This document shows positions 30,237 through 43,373 of a stretch of DNA of 64,000 nucleotides, piece after piece. Position numbers and translations under genes: made by a program. Source of the stretch: Prostheceraeus crozeri (taxonomy: Eukaryota > Platyhelminthes > Polycladida > Euryleptidae); contig CAJQUW010007069.1 of assembly GCA_907163375.1 (NCBI GenBank), positions 1 through 64,000 on the forward strand, read 5' to 3'. The first letter of the stretch is position 1. Each line of letters starts with the position of its first letter. Under the pieces are notes generated by a model. That model did no database searches, was not told where the DNA came from, and worked only from the letters and a program-made list of their open reading frames with translations.

Positions 30237-33106
30237 TATTCAGTTTAACTTTGTATATCTGTCCAATTATCGTTTGTAGACTAGACATCAACAAGAACTC
30301 AACCAGCTCAATTACATCTCTATCCGCTCATATTTGATAGTAAACTTACCTATATAGTTTCTTACTTTCTCAAGATTTGAAGACATCAACTAATATTTTA
30401 TATTTTGTAACATACCGGTAACCATGATATCTGCATATTGATCATCTGATTGATTAGATGAATAGGCCTACACGACCATACTAACGTTGCATTACGTCAA
30501 ACAAAGCGATCTTACGCAGTTTGACCTCTGTTTTCCGCCTCTAACTCTCACATGGAACCACAAAACCGCTTTTACCTAGGACTGCATTATGAAAACCATG
30601 ACATCATGAACGCTATCAGAGTCATGCCCATCGTCACAACACTCGTCAGTAGCGACATCAAAGGAATCGAACAACGGCATCGAAGGCAAAGCATTTCAAC
30701 CTACGGCAATGCAACTAAGCAATTAGCCAATATGATAAACGATAAGTCTTCTAAAGATGTGTCTACTGTTAGAAACCTACTGATAAATATTCTATCAAAG
30801 CACATTTTCAAATATAAAGCACGATAATTCAAACCCCCGTCAGATATGTAGGTCTATCTAAAAGCCGCGATTAACTGAATCGATTGCCAAAAAATTGATT
30901 AACAAGTAATTTAGGGAGTGCTTTTCCTGTAAACCGAATTAAATTAGAAAAGTACACACAGACTTTTTGAGTTAGAGGCGATATCTTAAAGGTATATGGC
31001 GGTCATTCTGTGACACTATCGGGTAACCATTCAAACATTCGTCGATTGTGTAGAATTCCATTTCAGTCTTTGATAATGGTAAGAGATTCATTCCACGCGA
31101 GTAGATGTAATGCTATTGCTATCAATAACAAATGTGTCAGCATTGACTAGCGAGAGAACAGTGCCACATGATATTCACCTGTTGGGACCCTAATGCGCAC
31201 GCGCGTCATAGGTTAACTGGTCACCATTCCGTCATGTAATACAATGTTATATGTACTCGTATCTAGATTTTCTTGGCAATCGATTCCGTTAAATGGCTAT
31301 AGTTAGGCTTCAAAAGATCGGTCCTCACGGCGAGCTGATGTCGAAGCGTTTGCGATCGACAGCCCGCTGTCCTCACAACAATCCGATAATGAATCTAGTA
31401 ATTTTGAAATTATCCATGAATGAAATGGTTTAAACAACGATAATATATTTAATATATTGAATATTAGGAAAGGCCTTAGCATAGAAATCAGATATACTGT
31501 AATAGGCTAGAAGGGCTATCAGCCGTTTACTATATTTCTTTACTTTTCGTGAATGCAAGCTATCTTCCAAGGCAACATTACCTTCAATCTTAACATATTC
31601 TGCTTCTATGCATTCAACATTGTCATGCAACAGCACTGTACGGGATCATGTACAGGAAAATTTTTCAGCCGTATATAACACCAAAAGTACGAAGTCGAGC
31701 ATATTTTCCATGAGTTGTCCGTAGAGTACACTTTGTAGTGGAGTAAAGTAACGCCATAACAGAGCTTCGTTTAGGTTTGTATTCTTGAGACGTCAATGTC
31801 AGCATGTGTGACACTCAAAACTATGTGTGATATTCCTTCGACCACAGGATTTAAATGACTGCGTGATCCTGGGGCTTCGTCGATTTCGATATTTCTCTTT
31901 TTCGCGTCAGCACATAGTAATATGCTTGGTCAGATACATTAAATGCGTTACTGGCCAGTTGATGTAGAAATTGATGCAGGATTCGGTATGAAAATCAAAA
32001 AATTTATTACATGAACAATATAATGACTGCAATGTACAAACGTACGTAGAGTAAAAATATAATGTAATTATTACGATTTCTGCTTAATTCCTATTTTTTG
32101 ATTTGTTTAAGATTTGCCCTTTTAAAATATGTCGTTGTCAGAGTAATTGCATAAACAAAAGAATGTGACAATGGTTTTCCGTTGAGTTGGTACTAGTCTG
32201 TCAATTTCTGCTATATCATCCGGAAACAATAGCTATAATTATCAGATACTTCGAGCATCATTACAGCAATACCATTTTTCGTAAGTTCGCTATTCTCTGT
32301 GATATTTCAAGTGAACAATTATACATAAAGTATTTAATGAGACAGAATATCAATTCATTGACGAAAGAAAGCTTCTTTCTTTCTGATTCTCTTCAATTTC
32401 AAGAATGGACGCATAGTGTCGTTTTTTAACGTCTTATATGTCTTTGATTAGAATATATGGAATATAATTACCGTTATTCTGAGAACAGTGTGCAATGTCA
32501 ATTAGGCCTACAGGTACTTTGCGTTGTCCACTACAAGTACAACGCATTAGTAATCTATGTATATCACAAAATTAATAGAGAAGTAAACAGGATTTAACGG
32601 GACGTTTGCGAAATCTACTTAAATCTTTCACGTCCCCTCGATTTATGTCTAGATTCTCTATCATCTTTCAACGGGATCTTCCGAATTTTTGCCAAATATC
32701 ATATCCATATGTGGGTAGTGGCTATTAGCCCCCAGATGAACCCGACGAACAATACGTTGAATCTCATTCACCCTGAAGATCTCATTGCTTAATTGCCACG
32801 TTAACACTATTTTTACATTTGATATCAGAAATAATTCAACAATGAAACATATTTTGAAGCGATGATACAGACATGCTTACCATGAATTTCAATTTCTAGT
32901 TTCTGAATTCATGGGAATTTTCGAAAATTGTGCATCTTGAAATGTATTCCCAACAATAATGTTGATCTGGTTCTGGATGAATAGCATTGAATCAGTTATT
33001 GTTCGGGATCATCCGGGCCATTGCTATAATGTATAGGCCATGCTGTCATTTTTCTGTTGAAAAATTAATCTTAAGAAAAGCTTACAGATTCATATCAAGA
33101 ATCAGT
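30237..33106. other. No confident gene; one small open frame at 30552-30827
   Basis: The 91-residue frame (MEPQNRFYLGLHYENHDIMN and onwards) has a Lys-rich C-terminus and no recognised domain. It could be an exon or chance. The remaining 2.5 kb is AT-rich unique DNA without frames or repeats that I can name. Confidence 0.4.
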
Positions 33107-33166
33107 ATAGATTGCATGCTGTAATATTTTCCATAGAAAATCCTATGAATTCATGTCAAGAATCAG
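33107..33166 (+). repeat. 59 bp minisatellite unit, left of the RT insertion
   Basis: GCATGCTGTAATATTTTCCA through CAAGAATCAGTAA matches the three units at 34328-34506. It stands alone on the left side of the reverse-transcriptase element. Confidence 0.85.
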
Positions 33167-34327
33167 TAATTCGAGTCTTCAAGCAAATTCGAGGCATACC
33201 TATGGGTGGGAATTCCAGCTCACTCTTAGCTGACCTGTTTTTGGCTTACAGGGAGTTTTATTTTGTGAGGGGACTCCTAGCGAGTAAGAGATTTGGCTTA
33301 GCAAAACTTCTCTCTCGTACCACTAGGTATGTCGATGACATTTGTGTGTTTAACTTCAAACATTTTGATAAGATCCATCCTGAAATCTACCCGGTAGATC
33401 TCTTGGCTTGCAGAAGCGGGGACAACAACAAATGTGTTAATTATTTGGATGTTAAAATCAGGATCGAAGATGGTGGCCATTACATCACAGAGGTTTACCA
33501 TAAGGTTGATGAGTTCAGCTTCCCAGTGGTGCTGTATACTTTCCCCGAGAGTAACATGCCTTTGAACACTGGCTTAAACATCTTTGCTGCCCAACTCATC
33601 AGATTCGCTAGGATTTCTTCTGATGCTTCCGCCTTCATATCAAGAGCTAAGGGCATTTTTGATATCTTTAAAGGACGGGGTTATAAGAATAATTTGCTGG
33701 TTAATTCTTGCATTAAGTCCTTCTCCAAGAATAGGTTCCTCGTTTTTAAGTTTGGTTGTTTTTCACCCCGCCAGATGCCATCCATCATTGGCATGTTGGG
33801 CTAAGATAACCTCTTCTAGTTTCAAGTGCGTCCTTTTGTCCAAATATATTAAAAAATTTTTTTTTCGGTTTGGTTCTGCTATGTTTCCTCAGGCTTGGAG
33901 AGACCTTCCATATCGTACATTCGATATGGTTGGCCTGGCCCCGCCATGTGGTATAGGTTGGAGGTTAGGGGCCGAAACCTTGCTTCATGCAGCCACATGG
34001 TTCCTCCCTGATGACTCCATACATAGCAAACTTAATTTTGGTTTTTTTTTTAGGTTTCTTTCTTGTATGATAAAAATTAAATCGTTTATAAGTTTTAATT
34101 TATTTCCCTTACCGTCTGTAGTTGAGTAGACTTGCCTTTATACGTATTTCAGTACCTGCTCTATACTAGAGTAGGTTACTCTATGTTGTCAGTATTATTT
34201 CATTCATTCATGACTTTTAATTACGTAATTATTTACAAGATTCTCCACTAGGGTAATTGTTTAACTTTGGCGTCTTCCGTTTCCTGGATTCTTCGAATTT
34301 TTTTAACCGTGTCGTGTCTTAATTTGA
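33167..34327 (+). mobile_element. Penelope-like reverse-transcriptase element, 5'-truncated
   Basis: The frame to 33804 contains GIPMGGNSSSLLADLFLA (finger/palm motif 4), TRYVDDICVFN (catalytic YVDD), VNYLDVKIRIEDG and SNMPLNTGLNIFAAQLIRFA, then a C-terminal thumb ending FGCFSPRQMPSIIGMLG. This order resembles Penelope-like or closely related RTs; the upstream RT motifs are missing, so the copy is 5'-truncated. A non-coding tail runs to 34327 and is shared with 13680-13858. A second copy of the tail elsewhere marks it as a multi-copy family. The clade is inferred. Confidence 0.75.
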
Positions 34328-34506
34328 TAAATTACATGCTGTAATATTTTCCGTAGAAAATCCTATGAATTCATGCCAAGAATCAGTAAATTACATGCTG
34401 TAATATTTTCCATAGAAAGCCATATGGATTCATGCCAAGAATCAGTAAATTACATGCTGTAATATTTTCCATACAAAGCCATATGGATTCATGCCAAGAA
34501 TCAGTA
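34328..34506 (+). repeat. 59 bp minisatellite, three units
   Basis: Units start AAATTACATGCTGTAATATT and end CCAAGAATCAGT. Units two and three are more alike (GCCATATGGATTCATG) than unit one, which instead resembles the unit left of the RT element. Confidence 0.9.
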
Positions 34507-34989
34507 AGCTATTCAATGGAATTTTTACACTGAAAATCTTGATAAGAATCAGTATGGTTTATTCTGTTTATTTCACTGACAAGTTTTTTTGCTGATCTAC
34601 CAAGTTTTTTACAGAATCATCCTGATTTTTCAAGTTTTATCAAGATCCGTCCACTTGGGTACTAGCATGCTTATCATCGTAACATATCTCATTATCGTGA
34701 TGATGGTTGAAGCAGAGATCATGCATTGATTATGTGATTCGTGGCAATGGCCTCATCATTCTGGCTCATCATTGGAGGCTTTTGAACGATCTTATTTGTT
34801 TAGTCTTTCAATAGATTAATTGATTAATTAGATAGATAAATCACATATTGTTATTAGCCAACTACATAGATTTTGGCTCACTTTCAGGATATTTGCCGAA
34901 GAATCAGTGCAGATTGATGCAATAAATATTGCAGAAGTCAAACTTTAATAAAGTCGGAATAATGGAACTTCAAGATTTTCAGTTCCAAC
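34507..34989. other. No gene seen
   Basis: Unique DNA with further loose AAGAATCAGT words near 34546 and 34904, perhaps eroded satellite units. Confidence 0.45.
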
Positions 34990-37372
34990 CAGGGCTGTGG
35001 AGCCGATGCGTTATCTCATCGGCTCCGGCTCCGGCTCCACGACACTGATGTGAAAGGCTCCGGCTCGGCTCCGGCTCCGGCTCCGGCTCCGACTTCAAAT
35101 TCAGGTTCTATCTATGCTGGTTATCCTGGATCCGTTGAACGGGTTTTTGGATAACGGTGTGGCTTTAGAGGCTTGCTACAATCAAATTAGTTTTCATTAA
35201 CAAGCAACGACTTAAGTTAATAACAAAAATGATAATAGCCTAATATAATGACAAATAACATACTTGTCATATATTTTTGCATGAATTGACTATCTCTGAA
35301 AGATAAAATAAAGTTATAGCCAGGATTGGTTAAATTAGATAAAGATCTCCCGCACTGGCTAAATATAAATTGGCCTAGCCTGCAACCAGTCTACTACGAG
35401 GCTACATTAAATAAGACCACATGAGTGATGATGATATACCTAATTAGCCGTCACAGGCGCCGAATAGTAGTATAAGTTTTTTTACAAAGCTTGAATATGA
35501 AACTGGATAGCGTATGCCTCTAAATACCTTATAGGGCCTGTATCTACTCGAACATGAAAGGGTATCGGCTATATAGCCAAATATACCTTATCAATAAAGA
35601 TATCAATTGCTTTATTGAATATTAAAGTGTATATAGGCTAGCTTAGGTTGTTATTGTTATTTGTTATTGCCTTTATTCAATAGTCTGTTAGTCCATGAAT
35701 AATATGATCGGTGGGTAGCCCACGACTCATCATCTGTAGAAATTGTAATTTAGATAGCCTCATTGCAGTGTAGGCTAGAAATGTACAATTGAAAATTATA
35801 GCTACTTAAAAAAATTAAAAATATCTAATTTAGGACAAGTTTTGTAATTCTATGCAGCATCCTCAATAAGTTAAGGCTTAACTTACATTATGTTAATTTC
35901 GTATTTTTCATTATGGCGTAAAGTTGCACTAAATAATTCATCAATGATTCATGTATATTATTATATTCAATTTATGTATAACACATTACCACTATTCCTC
36001 TGATGATGGTTAGGCTGATGAAACTGAACTCGGAGTATCACACAGTATGTTGCAGGGTGCTATGCATAATAAAAATTTGCGAGCACCGAGCAGAAATCCC
36101 ATCTACTTTGCTAGCTTTCGAATGCGCGTGCGGTTTAATGTCACAGACAATAGAGAAGGGAGGTCAAAAGGTGCCTTTATTGAGAGCGTCTCAGTCTTTT
36201 TTTATTGTTTACATATAAGTCAGCATGATATCAGCATAAGGTGTTGACAGACGGAAAAATAATAATGAAAATTCTTGAAATCCACAGGTCTATGACATTT
36301 GGGGAAATATTATTACACGATACGGCTCTTGTGCAGTCCTCCCCCCCATTTTTTCTCTGGTCAAAAGATGCAGCACCATTGGATGTCCGTTTCAGCATCA
36401 CCGGTTTGAGTGAAGCATTCCGTGCTGTTGTAAAAATCTACGTGGGTAATTGCGATGTCATGCTGGTCGCAAACTTCGTCAGCAAGTCAACATTGTAATT
36501 TGCCTTCGGGTTTTTCGCATTGAAATATACCCTTTGAATTTTGAAGTCAAAGGAAATTCATTGTGAATGAGATACCTTTAATTAAAATAATAGGGCGCTA
36601 CTAGAAGTGGCTGGGGATCGCTTATTGCTATAGCCATGTGAGAACTTGTAGTCAGGTCATTCGTGTGAGTGTGAAGAGTTATCCCTCCAATCAAAATTGA
36701 TCAAATTGAATGATCGATTGTTTTAAAAAATGTAGGTGGGGGGACTGCACAAGAGCCTACAATACAATCTAAGGAAATTGGCATTGTCACAGATACCAGT
36801 AGCTTCTGCCAGTAGCCATACCGATAGATGATAGCCTACATAGTAACCGTATTAGATTTAAGACATTGCGCAAGAAATGTAGCTATATTATCTTTGCTGA
36901 CTGAACTGGAAATGTGTACATAAATGACTGGCGACTTGTCTCTAGGAATCTACAATCATCTAGTTAGCATGCATATAACAAGTCTTCAAATTAATGGATT
37001 TTGGAGAATACGTTGTCAATATGGAAATTAGTCTTACGAAACATATGCAATAAAAAAATATTACACATGTGTGTAAATATATAATAAATATAGTACAAAA
37101 GAAGGCGGCAACTGCAAAGAAAGATATCGTGGAGGACAGATCATTGGTATACTTAAAAGTCATATCTTTAGATTTCAAATGATTTAATTTTTTTATGATG
37201 CCAATTAATAACATTCAAAATTCTAGATTTATATCAAAACTCAAACTATCGGAGCCGGAGCCGGAGTCGGAGCCGGAGCCTTTGTGATAAATCGGCTCCG
37301 GCTCCGGCTCCGACCAAAACCATCGGCTCCTTAAGGCTCCGGCTCCGGCTCGGCTCCGGCTCCACAGCCCTG
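34990..37372. mobile_element. Non-autonomous hAT element with GGCTCC-rich ends
   Basis: Termini CAGGGCTGTGGAGCCG and its complement are flanked by the identical 8 bp GTTCCAAC (34982-34989 and 37373-37380), a classic hAT target duplication. Both ends carry arrays of GGCTCC hexamers (34990-35090, 37245-37370). No transposase frame was found in the 2.4 kb interior, which includes a nested MITE. Confidence 0.92.
36320..36758. mobile_element. MITE nested in the hAT element
   Basis: GGCTCTTGTGCAGTCCTCCC at the left and GGGGGACTGCACAAGAGCC at the right are inverted repeats of about 25 bp with AAAAAATG-type inner flanks. A TA on each side suggests a Tc1/mariner or similar origin. No coding capacity. 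Confidence 0.75.
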
Positions 37373-37380
37373 GTTCCAAC

Positions 37381-37917
37381 ACATTCTTGATTCATCGAAT
37401 ATCTCTGGCCACTGACTTTTGGGTCGCGACTCCTCTACTTTATTGTAAAGCACTGGATTAATTACATGACGAAGCAATTTTCGATCGATTATATGGCAGT
37501 ACTATGGAATGTGGTGAAAAAAGGCGGTGCATTACATACCATTTCATATCTCTTGCTATCAGCCATTTATTGTCAATATAGAGAATTGTAGAAATATACT
37601 TGTACATCGCTTTTCATCTTTCTGAAATGATAATTTTTGGACGTTTTCGTCTCATTCTATCAATTTTCATGATGTATGATCATTTCTAAATCAGAAGAGG
37701 GCTACAAAATAGGACGTATATTCGATTCATAAAAAAGAACAGAGAATATTGTGATCTCTTGTAAAAAAAAGATATTGTTTACAAAGTATGGAAATGGGGA
37801 AAACGAATGATTGAATAATTAATCACAACATGAATTACAACAAAAACTCCAAATTAATATTCCCATCATATGATATGACCTATTCACAATTGCATTTCTT
37901 AGATCATAGACGGGTAA
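37381..37917. other. No gene seen
   Basis: Unique DNA between the hAT and the Harbinger-type terminus. Confidence 0.45.
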
Positions 37918-38768
37918 CCCCCGTATGTACCAACACGGAATAACAATTCCATGTTGGTATACTTCATTCTCTAGAATAGCCCTATTCTAGGATTAGTTAT
38001 TCGCGAATAGAATCATGCTTTGTACCAACATGGATTATTCGCAGAATAACCAGTCGGCCAATTTATTCCGATCTTGAGCTATGACACTACCGTAGCGTCA
38101 ATAACCCTTGATCCTGCAGCTCTCCATTGAAGTATGACATCACTGTGATGTCAATCATTCGCGCTTCTGTAAATCTCCATTGGACGGAAGGAAAGTTGAA
38201 TATGATGACGGTAAAGGCGGTCGCCAGAACAAGGAAGTTCAATGGACAGTTGCTCATTAATGACAGTGACGGACAGTAAACGGACCAGCAAAGCTTATCT
38301 TTATAATTTACATCAAAATGTCCTGCTTCAAGAAGCAAGCTGGCGAACGCCACTGTAGATGTCGGAAGTGACTACCACATAACCACTCCACATAGCACAT
38401 TCTCGGGAATGATGACCAACACACTACTATGGAAGTTGGCATAGAGGGTTTTTTTCTTGAGGAGCTTGCTCGTAATGCTGATCCCTTGCTTTCGTTCCCT
38501 TCTGTAATATGCAGTATTTGATATAAGACCATTGCGATTCAATGAAAAAAATTTAATGAATTGAGCATTCGAATTCAACTTTCACGCCCAAAATTGTTTA
38601 AAACTTGATTTCAGCTATTGAACTATTTATCAAATCACTAACAAAAATTAATCTCGAGAATTCGAGGCTTACAAAAATTTACAGGATCCTGGGATTCCAA
38701 TGTGAGAGACTGTAGAAGTTGAGACTGAGGGATTGACCGTGGCAATTGACGCTGATCTCCGGTCAGCG

Positions 38769-38816
38769 TAGACTAATAATAATAATAATAATAATGATAA
38801 TAATAATGATAATAGT
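38769..38816. repeat. (AAT)n tail of the LINE
   Basis: AATAATAATAATAATAATGA and variants mark the 3' terminus of the minus-strand LINE. Confidence 0.85.
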
Positions 38817-40979
38817 TCTTTATTGAGTTCACTTGTGGGTACATGCGGTGAACGCTACAATAATACTCGATGACTATAGTTTAAAGCGGAAAGAAGTTAC
38901 AATGGTCACAGAGAAAAAAATGAAGTAAAGGTAATTTAAAAGATAATTAAAAAGTTATTTACAAAAACGAACAAAAGAATTTGCAAAACCTGCAGTTCGT
39001 ATACGTGGGGCCCTGAGACATCTTCCAGAACGAGTGGTGATATGGCTGGGCACATCATCGAACATATCTCGCAGCAGATGCAAATCGTCTTTCACAAGGT
39101 TATGAAAAAGTTTGTAACACGAATTGTGAGCACTAGTGATGATATCTTCAGTCATACATACATCTGAACCAATTATACGCATCGCTCTTTTCTCAAGACA
39201 CTTGAGCTTCTGCAAAAGATGCTGAGAGGCGTTACAAAAAGCCCCAAACGAGTACGTCAAAAATGAGCGAATGAAAACTACGTAACATTGAATCATGACA
39301 CTTTTTGGCGCTCCAGAACGTCGCAAGTTACGTAACATGAACAATCTTTGAGATCCCTTTTTAACAAGGTAATCAATATGGACTTTCCACTTCATGTCGC
39401 ATGATAAAAACTCCAAAATACTTAAAAGAAGAAACTTGTTTAACGCAACAATTGTCAGAAATCTCAACAGCTTGAGTCTGAAAATTACTTTTGGTGACAA
39501 TGTCCATTATAACACATTAATCTTCATTAATTGGCAAACAATTATCAGATGACCAGGAAACTACCTTGTCCCACTCCTGCTGCAAACGATCCTCGTGAGC
39601 ACTACGGATACAGTGGATAAACAAAATGTCATCTGCATATTTTACACTTTCCGTGTTAGCACATGCAGGATGCAACTCATCAACAGCTAAAGTAAACAGG
39701 ACGGACCCCAAGACACTCCCTTGGGGCACACCGCTAGTTACATCAGCCCAGCTTGAGTAGGCATCATTACACAAGACACGCTGAGATCTTCCAGACAAAA
39801 AACTACAGATTAATTTCATAATAAATATAGGCATATCAAATGATTGTAACGCATTGATAATATTGCTGTGCGGAAGCTTATCAAAAGCTTTTGATAAGTC
39901 TATCGACATGATCCGCACCACTCCCGAACTTGAATCAAGAAAACGTAGGATGGAGTTCTGAGTCTTGATTAGAGCACATGAAGTACCACAACCCGAACGC
40001 GGAATATAGGCAAATTGGGAAAAGTTAACAGAGTACTTAACACGAGGAAGAAACTTCTTCAGGATGATTTTCTCAAAAATAGTAGACATGGATGATACAA
40101 TAGAAATTGGTCGGTAATCATTAATCCGCTTAGCTTTATTTATTTTTGGCACAGGAATTACATTTGCGGATTTAATACAAGTAGGAAAGACACCTTCTTG
40201 AAAAGACCAATTAATATCAAGGTTGCAATAATAGGTGCAAACAATTCAGAAAAATCACGAAAAATCCATGATGGTATGCCATCAGGCCCCACACACGATT
40301 TCTTGAGGAGTCTAAGAAAATCACACACTTCTGAGGCTGTTATAACAGGGATCTCAGATTCCAAGGCATCACACGGAAAAGCCGGCAAATCTGACCTTTG
40401 AAAATTAGAGGAGAAGTAATCACAGAGATCGTAAGGGGAGAATTTACAATCTTGTTGCACTTTTGTATTACCAGAGAGAACACGCACGGATTGCCACATG
40501 TTTCTTGGATTCCCAGACTTCAAGGCTTCATCCAAATAAGACCGTTTCAAACAAGAATAATTCAAACAAAGATTGCTGAAACACCAAAGTAACACTATTA
40601 ACATCCAAGCATGAATTTACAACAGCACACCAATCTGTGGATTGTACAAGTTCACCGAACTTAGCATTGTTGGCACGTGAAAATTTGCGTACCTTCTTTT
40701 TTACGGTAGGGAACGATGGTATGGGAGATGGTTGCCACCATATAACACTGTGGTCAGAGCAGCCAACTGGCGGCAAATTGATTGGTTTGCAGTTTAATCC
40801 AAAATTTACGAAAAGTTGATCCAGCGTGTTGCTACCTCGCGTTGGAAAATCAACTAAAAGTTTAACGCAGAGTACATGACTGATATGATTATAATGTTTG
40901 CGCAAATCATTGAAGTCACCAGATATCACAAGCTTAACATTGGGGCCAAATTTGATAAGAACACTCTAAAAAATTTTGG

Positions 40980-41205
40980 TTTTTAATTGGTTCTCCAGAA
41001 AACCACATGGATTTCCAGAAAACCAAATGGTTCTCTGGAAAACCAAACTGGTTCTCCAGAAAACCAAAAGGATTTCTGGGAAACCAAATGGTTCTCTGGA
41101 AAACCAAACTGGTTCTCCAGAAAACCAAAAGGATTTCTGGGAAACCAAATGGTTCTCTGGAAAACCAAACGGTTGTCCAGAAAACCAGTTTGGTTTGCAA
41201 TTATA
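40980..41205. repeat. Left subterminal array of AAACCA..TGGTT..CTGGAAAA units
   Basis: About eight units of roughly 30 bp (GGTTCTCTGGAAAACCAAAC type), alternately oriented, produce fake WFSRKP/WFSGKPN frames on both strands. Probably transposase-binding sites. Confidence 0.9.
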
Positions 41206-42742
41206 TTGGGTTGGGTCAACCAGCAGATCAATTTTGATGCAAGAGGCAATCAATAAAAATTGCAACGTTTGACAGCAACAATCAAATGATTGCGACCAAT
41301 TAATGAAAATGCAATTGATTTTTGATGAATCCTGGTTTATGAGCCTTGGTACGGTAAGGGTTAAGTGTCGTGAAAATCAAATTTGATTTTCTACATACTA
41401 TTGCATGTCGAAGGAGATCTTCTATTGACAGATCTTCGTTTGTGTAGAGTTGTAGACGGACATTCATGTTAGTGATAGCAGAACTACTGATTTCTCAAAA
41501 AGTATATCAGATTATTAACCACGCGGAATCCTGATCTATCAATAGTGATATGAATGATGGATTATTTGAGGATGATTTGAAGTGTTCAAAGTTGTGCTGC
41601 TTAGAACCTATTCCCAGCCTATTTGTATTTCACATTCTCATTTCACACCAGAAATTTAAATTTCATGGACTCATTAAACACAAAAACTCTACTTTAGAAT
41701 TGAATGTTGGGCAGTTAAGGAATTTTATCATTTTCTCTCTCTCTCTCTCTATTAACACTCCGGTGTCTTCTTTATCATCTACTGAAGGCTAACTCTCTTT
41801 CATTCACTGCTTCACATATCGTGATTCCTCGTACTCTCTTATCTCGCTGCGATGACTTAGCCTAAATTTAGCGAGCGGAATCTCTCCAAAGGGAAAATAT
41901 TACGTGACACTTTGCTTTTAACAGAAAGCATACTTCTTTGATAAGTTTTTACAGATGTATGTACAAAGTAATAAATCATTAATAAAATTGCCAATGATTT
42001 ACTGATAGCAAAATCTTTCTTTACGAAAAACAATCGGTTTCGAGGATCTACATTTGTGTCGTTGCCATGACGTCAAGAATGAGGTGAGTCTGATTTTCTT
42101 CCTTCATTGACGCATTTGTTCTAGTGACCGTGTCATGTACAGTGACTTAAACGTGCTGTCATCTTATTTATTGTGGTACTGTGAAATTTGTTTTGGTTTT
42201 CAACGTTTATCCCTCATTGCATTGTGTATGGAATTACATATGATCCACACAAAACGTGAGTATATCAGAAGATTTTAACAGTTGTTTCCAACAGTCCTTC
42301 ATGTACTGTATAGCTGACATGCTTAAATACTCTTTGCAATTCAATCTTAAATTACTTTATTTAATTATGAGTGAATATGAGTATTCATGTAAGTATTCCC
42401 TTATAAATTATTCGGGCATCTAGCAATTTTGTCGTTAAATCTCATGACTACCGTGACTACTCTGTTTGTAGCCTACATGTATGTAGAAATCGCTTACAAT
42501 ACATGTATACGAACGATTTCATATTCATGTTCGACCACTTTTCAAAGCTTTTACAAATCCCTATGTCTAACTAATATGATGTATTATATCAGCCTTATAG
42601 CCTTGTAGAATATATATGAAGTCCTATATTATCTGCTGAACATTGTAGCTTTATACAAGTTTAATTTTAGTCTTGATGAATTTCCAATTTGCCTCATACA
42701 TTGGAAATCATGAATAAATGAATTCTTGAAACTTAGTTATAC

Positions 42743-42833
42743 CAATGACACTTGTTCAAAACTGAAAGTGCAAATGCAATAAATAAATAAAATTTATTTA
42801 CTTTGCACTTTCAGTTAAGAACAAGTGTCATTT
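42743..42833. repeat. Stable hairpin (MITE or pre-miRNA-like)
   Basis: ATGACACTTGTTC..AACTGAAAGTGCAAA and its complement TTTGCACTTTCAGTT..GAACAAGTGTCAT pair over about 40 bp with small bulges, closed by an AATAAATAAA loop region. Confidence 0.85.
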
Positions 42834-42954
42834 AATGTACACGTATATATCATCGCCAAATTACAGTAGCTGCAGTAAACAACTTTTGCCGTTTAATTCG
42901 TGCTGATTTTGCATGAAAATGTTTGCTTTTGCATGCTTATTAATTGGTTTTGAT

Positions 42955-43150
42955 TTCGCCATGTTTTGTGCAAGCCCAACATGCCACTTACTGTGTAGAG
43001 GAGTTTATTTTGCATGGTATAATGCGTAACTCTCTTTTGTTGTTAACAGCCGAATTTACTTTGCATGCCGCTTATTGTACAGAAAAACTTCTTGTGGTGT
43101 TTGGTTCACATGGCGTCGTTTTATATGTGCATGCCGCTAATGGTGTACAA
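42955..43150 (+). repeat. Degenerate tandem repeat with CATGCCGCTTA words
   Basis: CATGCCACTTACTGTGTAGA, CATGGTATAATGCG, CATGCCGCTTATTGTACAGA and CATGCCGCTAATGGTGTACA recur at about 50-60 bp spacing. Confidence 0.6.
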
Positions 43151-43198
43151 AATTTTGTCTGAGAAATTTATTGCCTATCATTATTTCTGATTACACTA

Positions 43199-43373
43199 CA
43201 GTCAAAGCTTGTTAATTAAGACCATACATTCCAGATTTTCAATCTCTGAATAATCAAAATTCTTAATTAAACATCAGCTTATATATGCAAAAGATACAAA
43301 AAATGCCACGGCCGTATGATCTTAATTAACCAAAATCTGAATTATCCGTGTTCGAACTAACGAGCTTTGACTG
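43199..43373. mobile_element. 175 bp Tigger-like MITE
   Basis: CAGTCAAAGCTTGTTAATTA and CGAACTAACGAGCTTTGACTG are inverted repeats flanked by TA. Size, ends and TA site fit a pogo/Tigger-derived MITE. It sits inside the CACT-ended element. Confidence 0.88.

Noticed and set aside
30552-30827. Host coding exon of 91 codons
   Set aside because: No domain, splice context or codon signature strong enough; described only within the gap entry.
40976-41272. Several overlapping open frames of 76-99 codons on both strands with WFSRKP repeats
   Set aside because: They are by-products of the alternating subterminal repeat of the CACT-ended transposon, not proteins.
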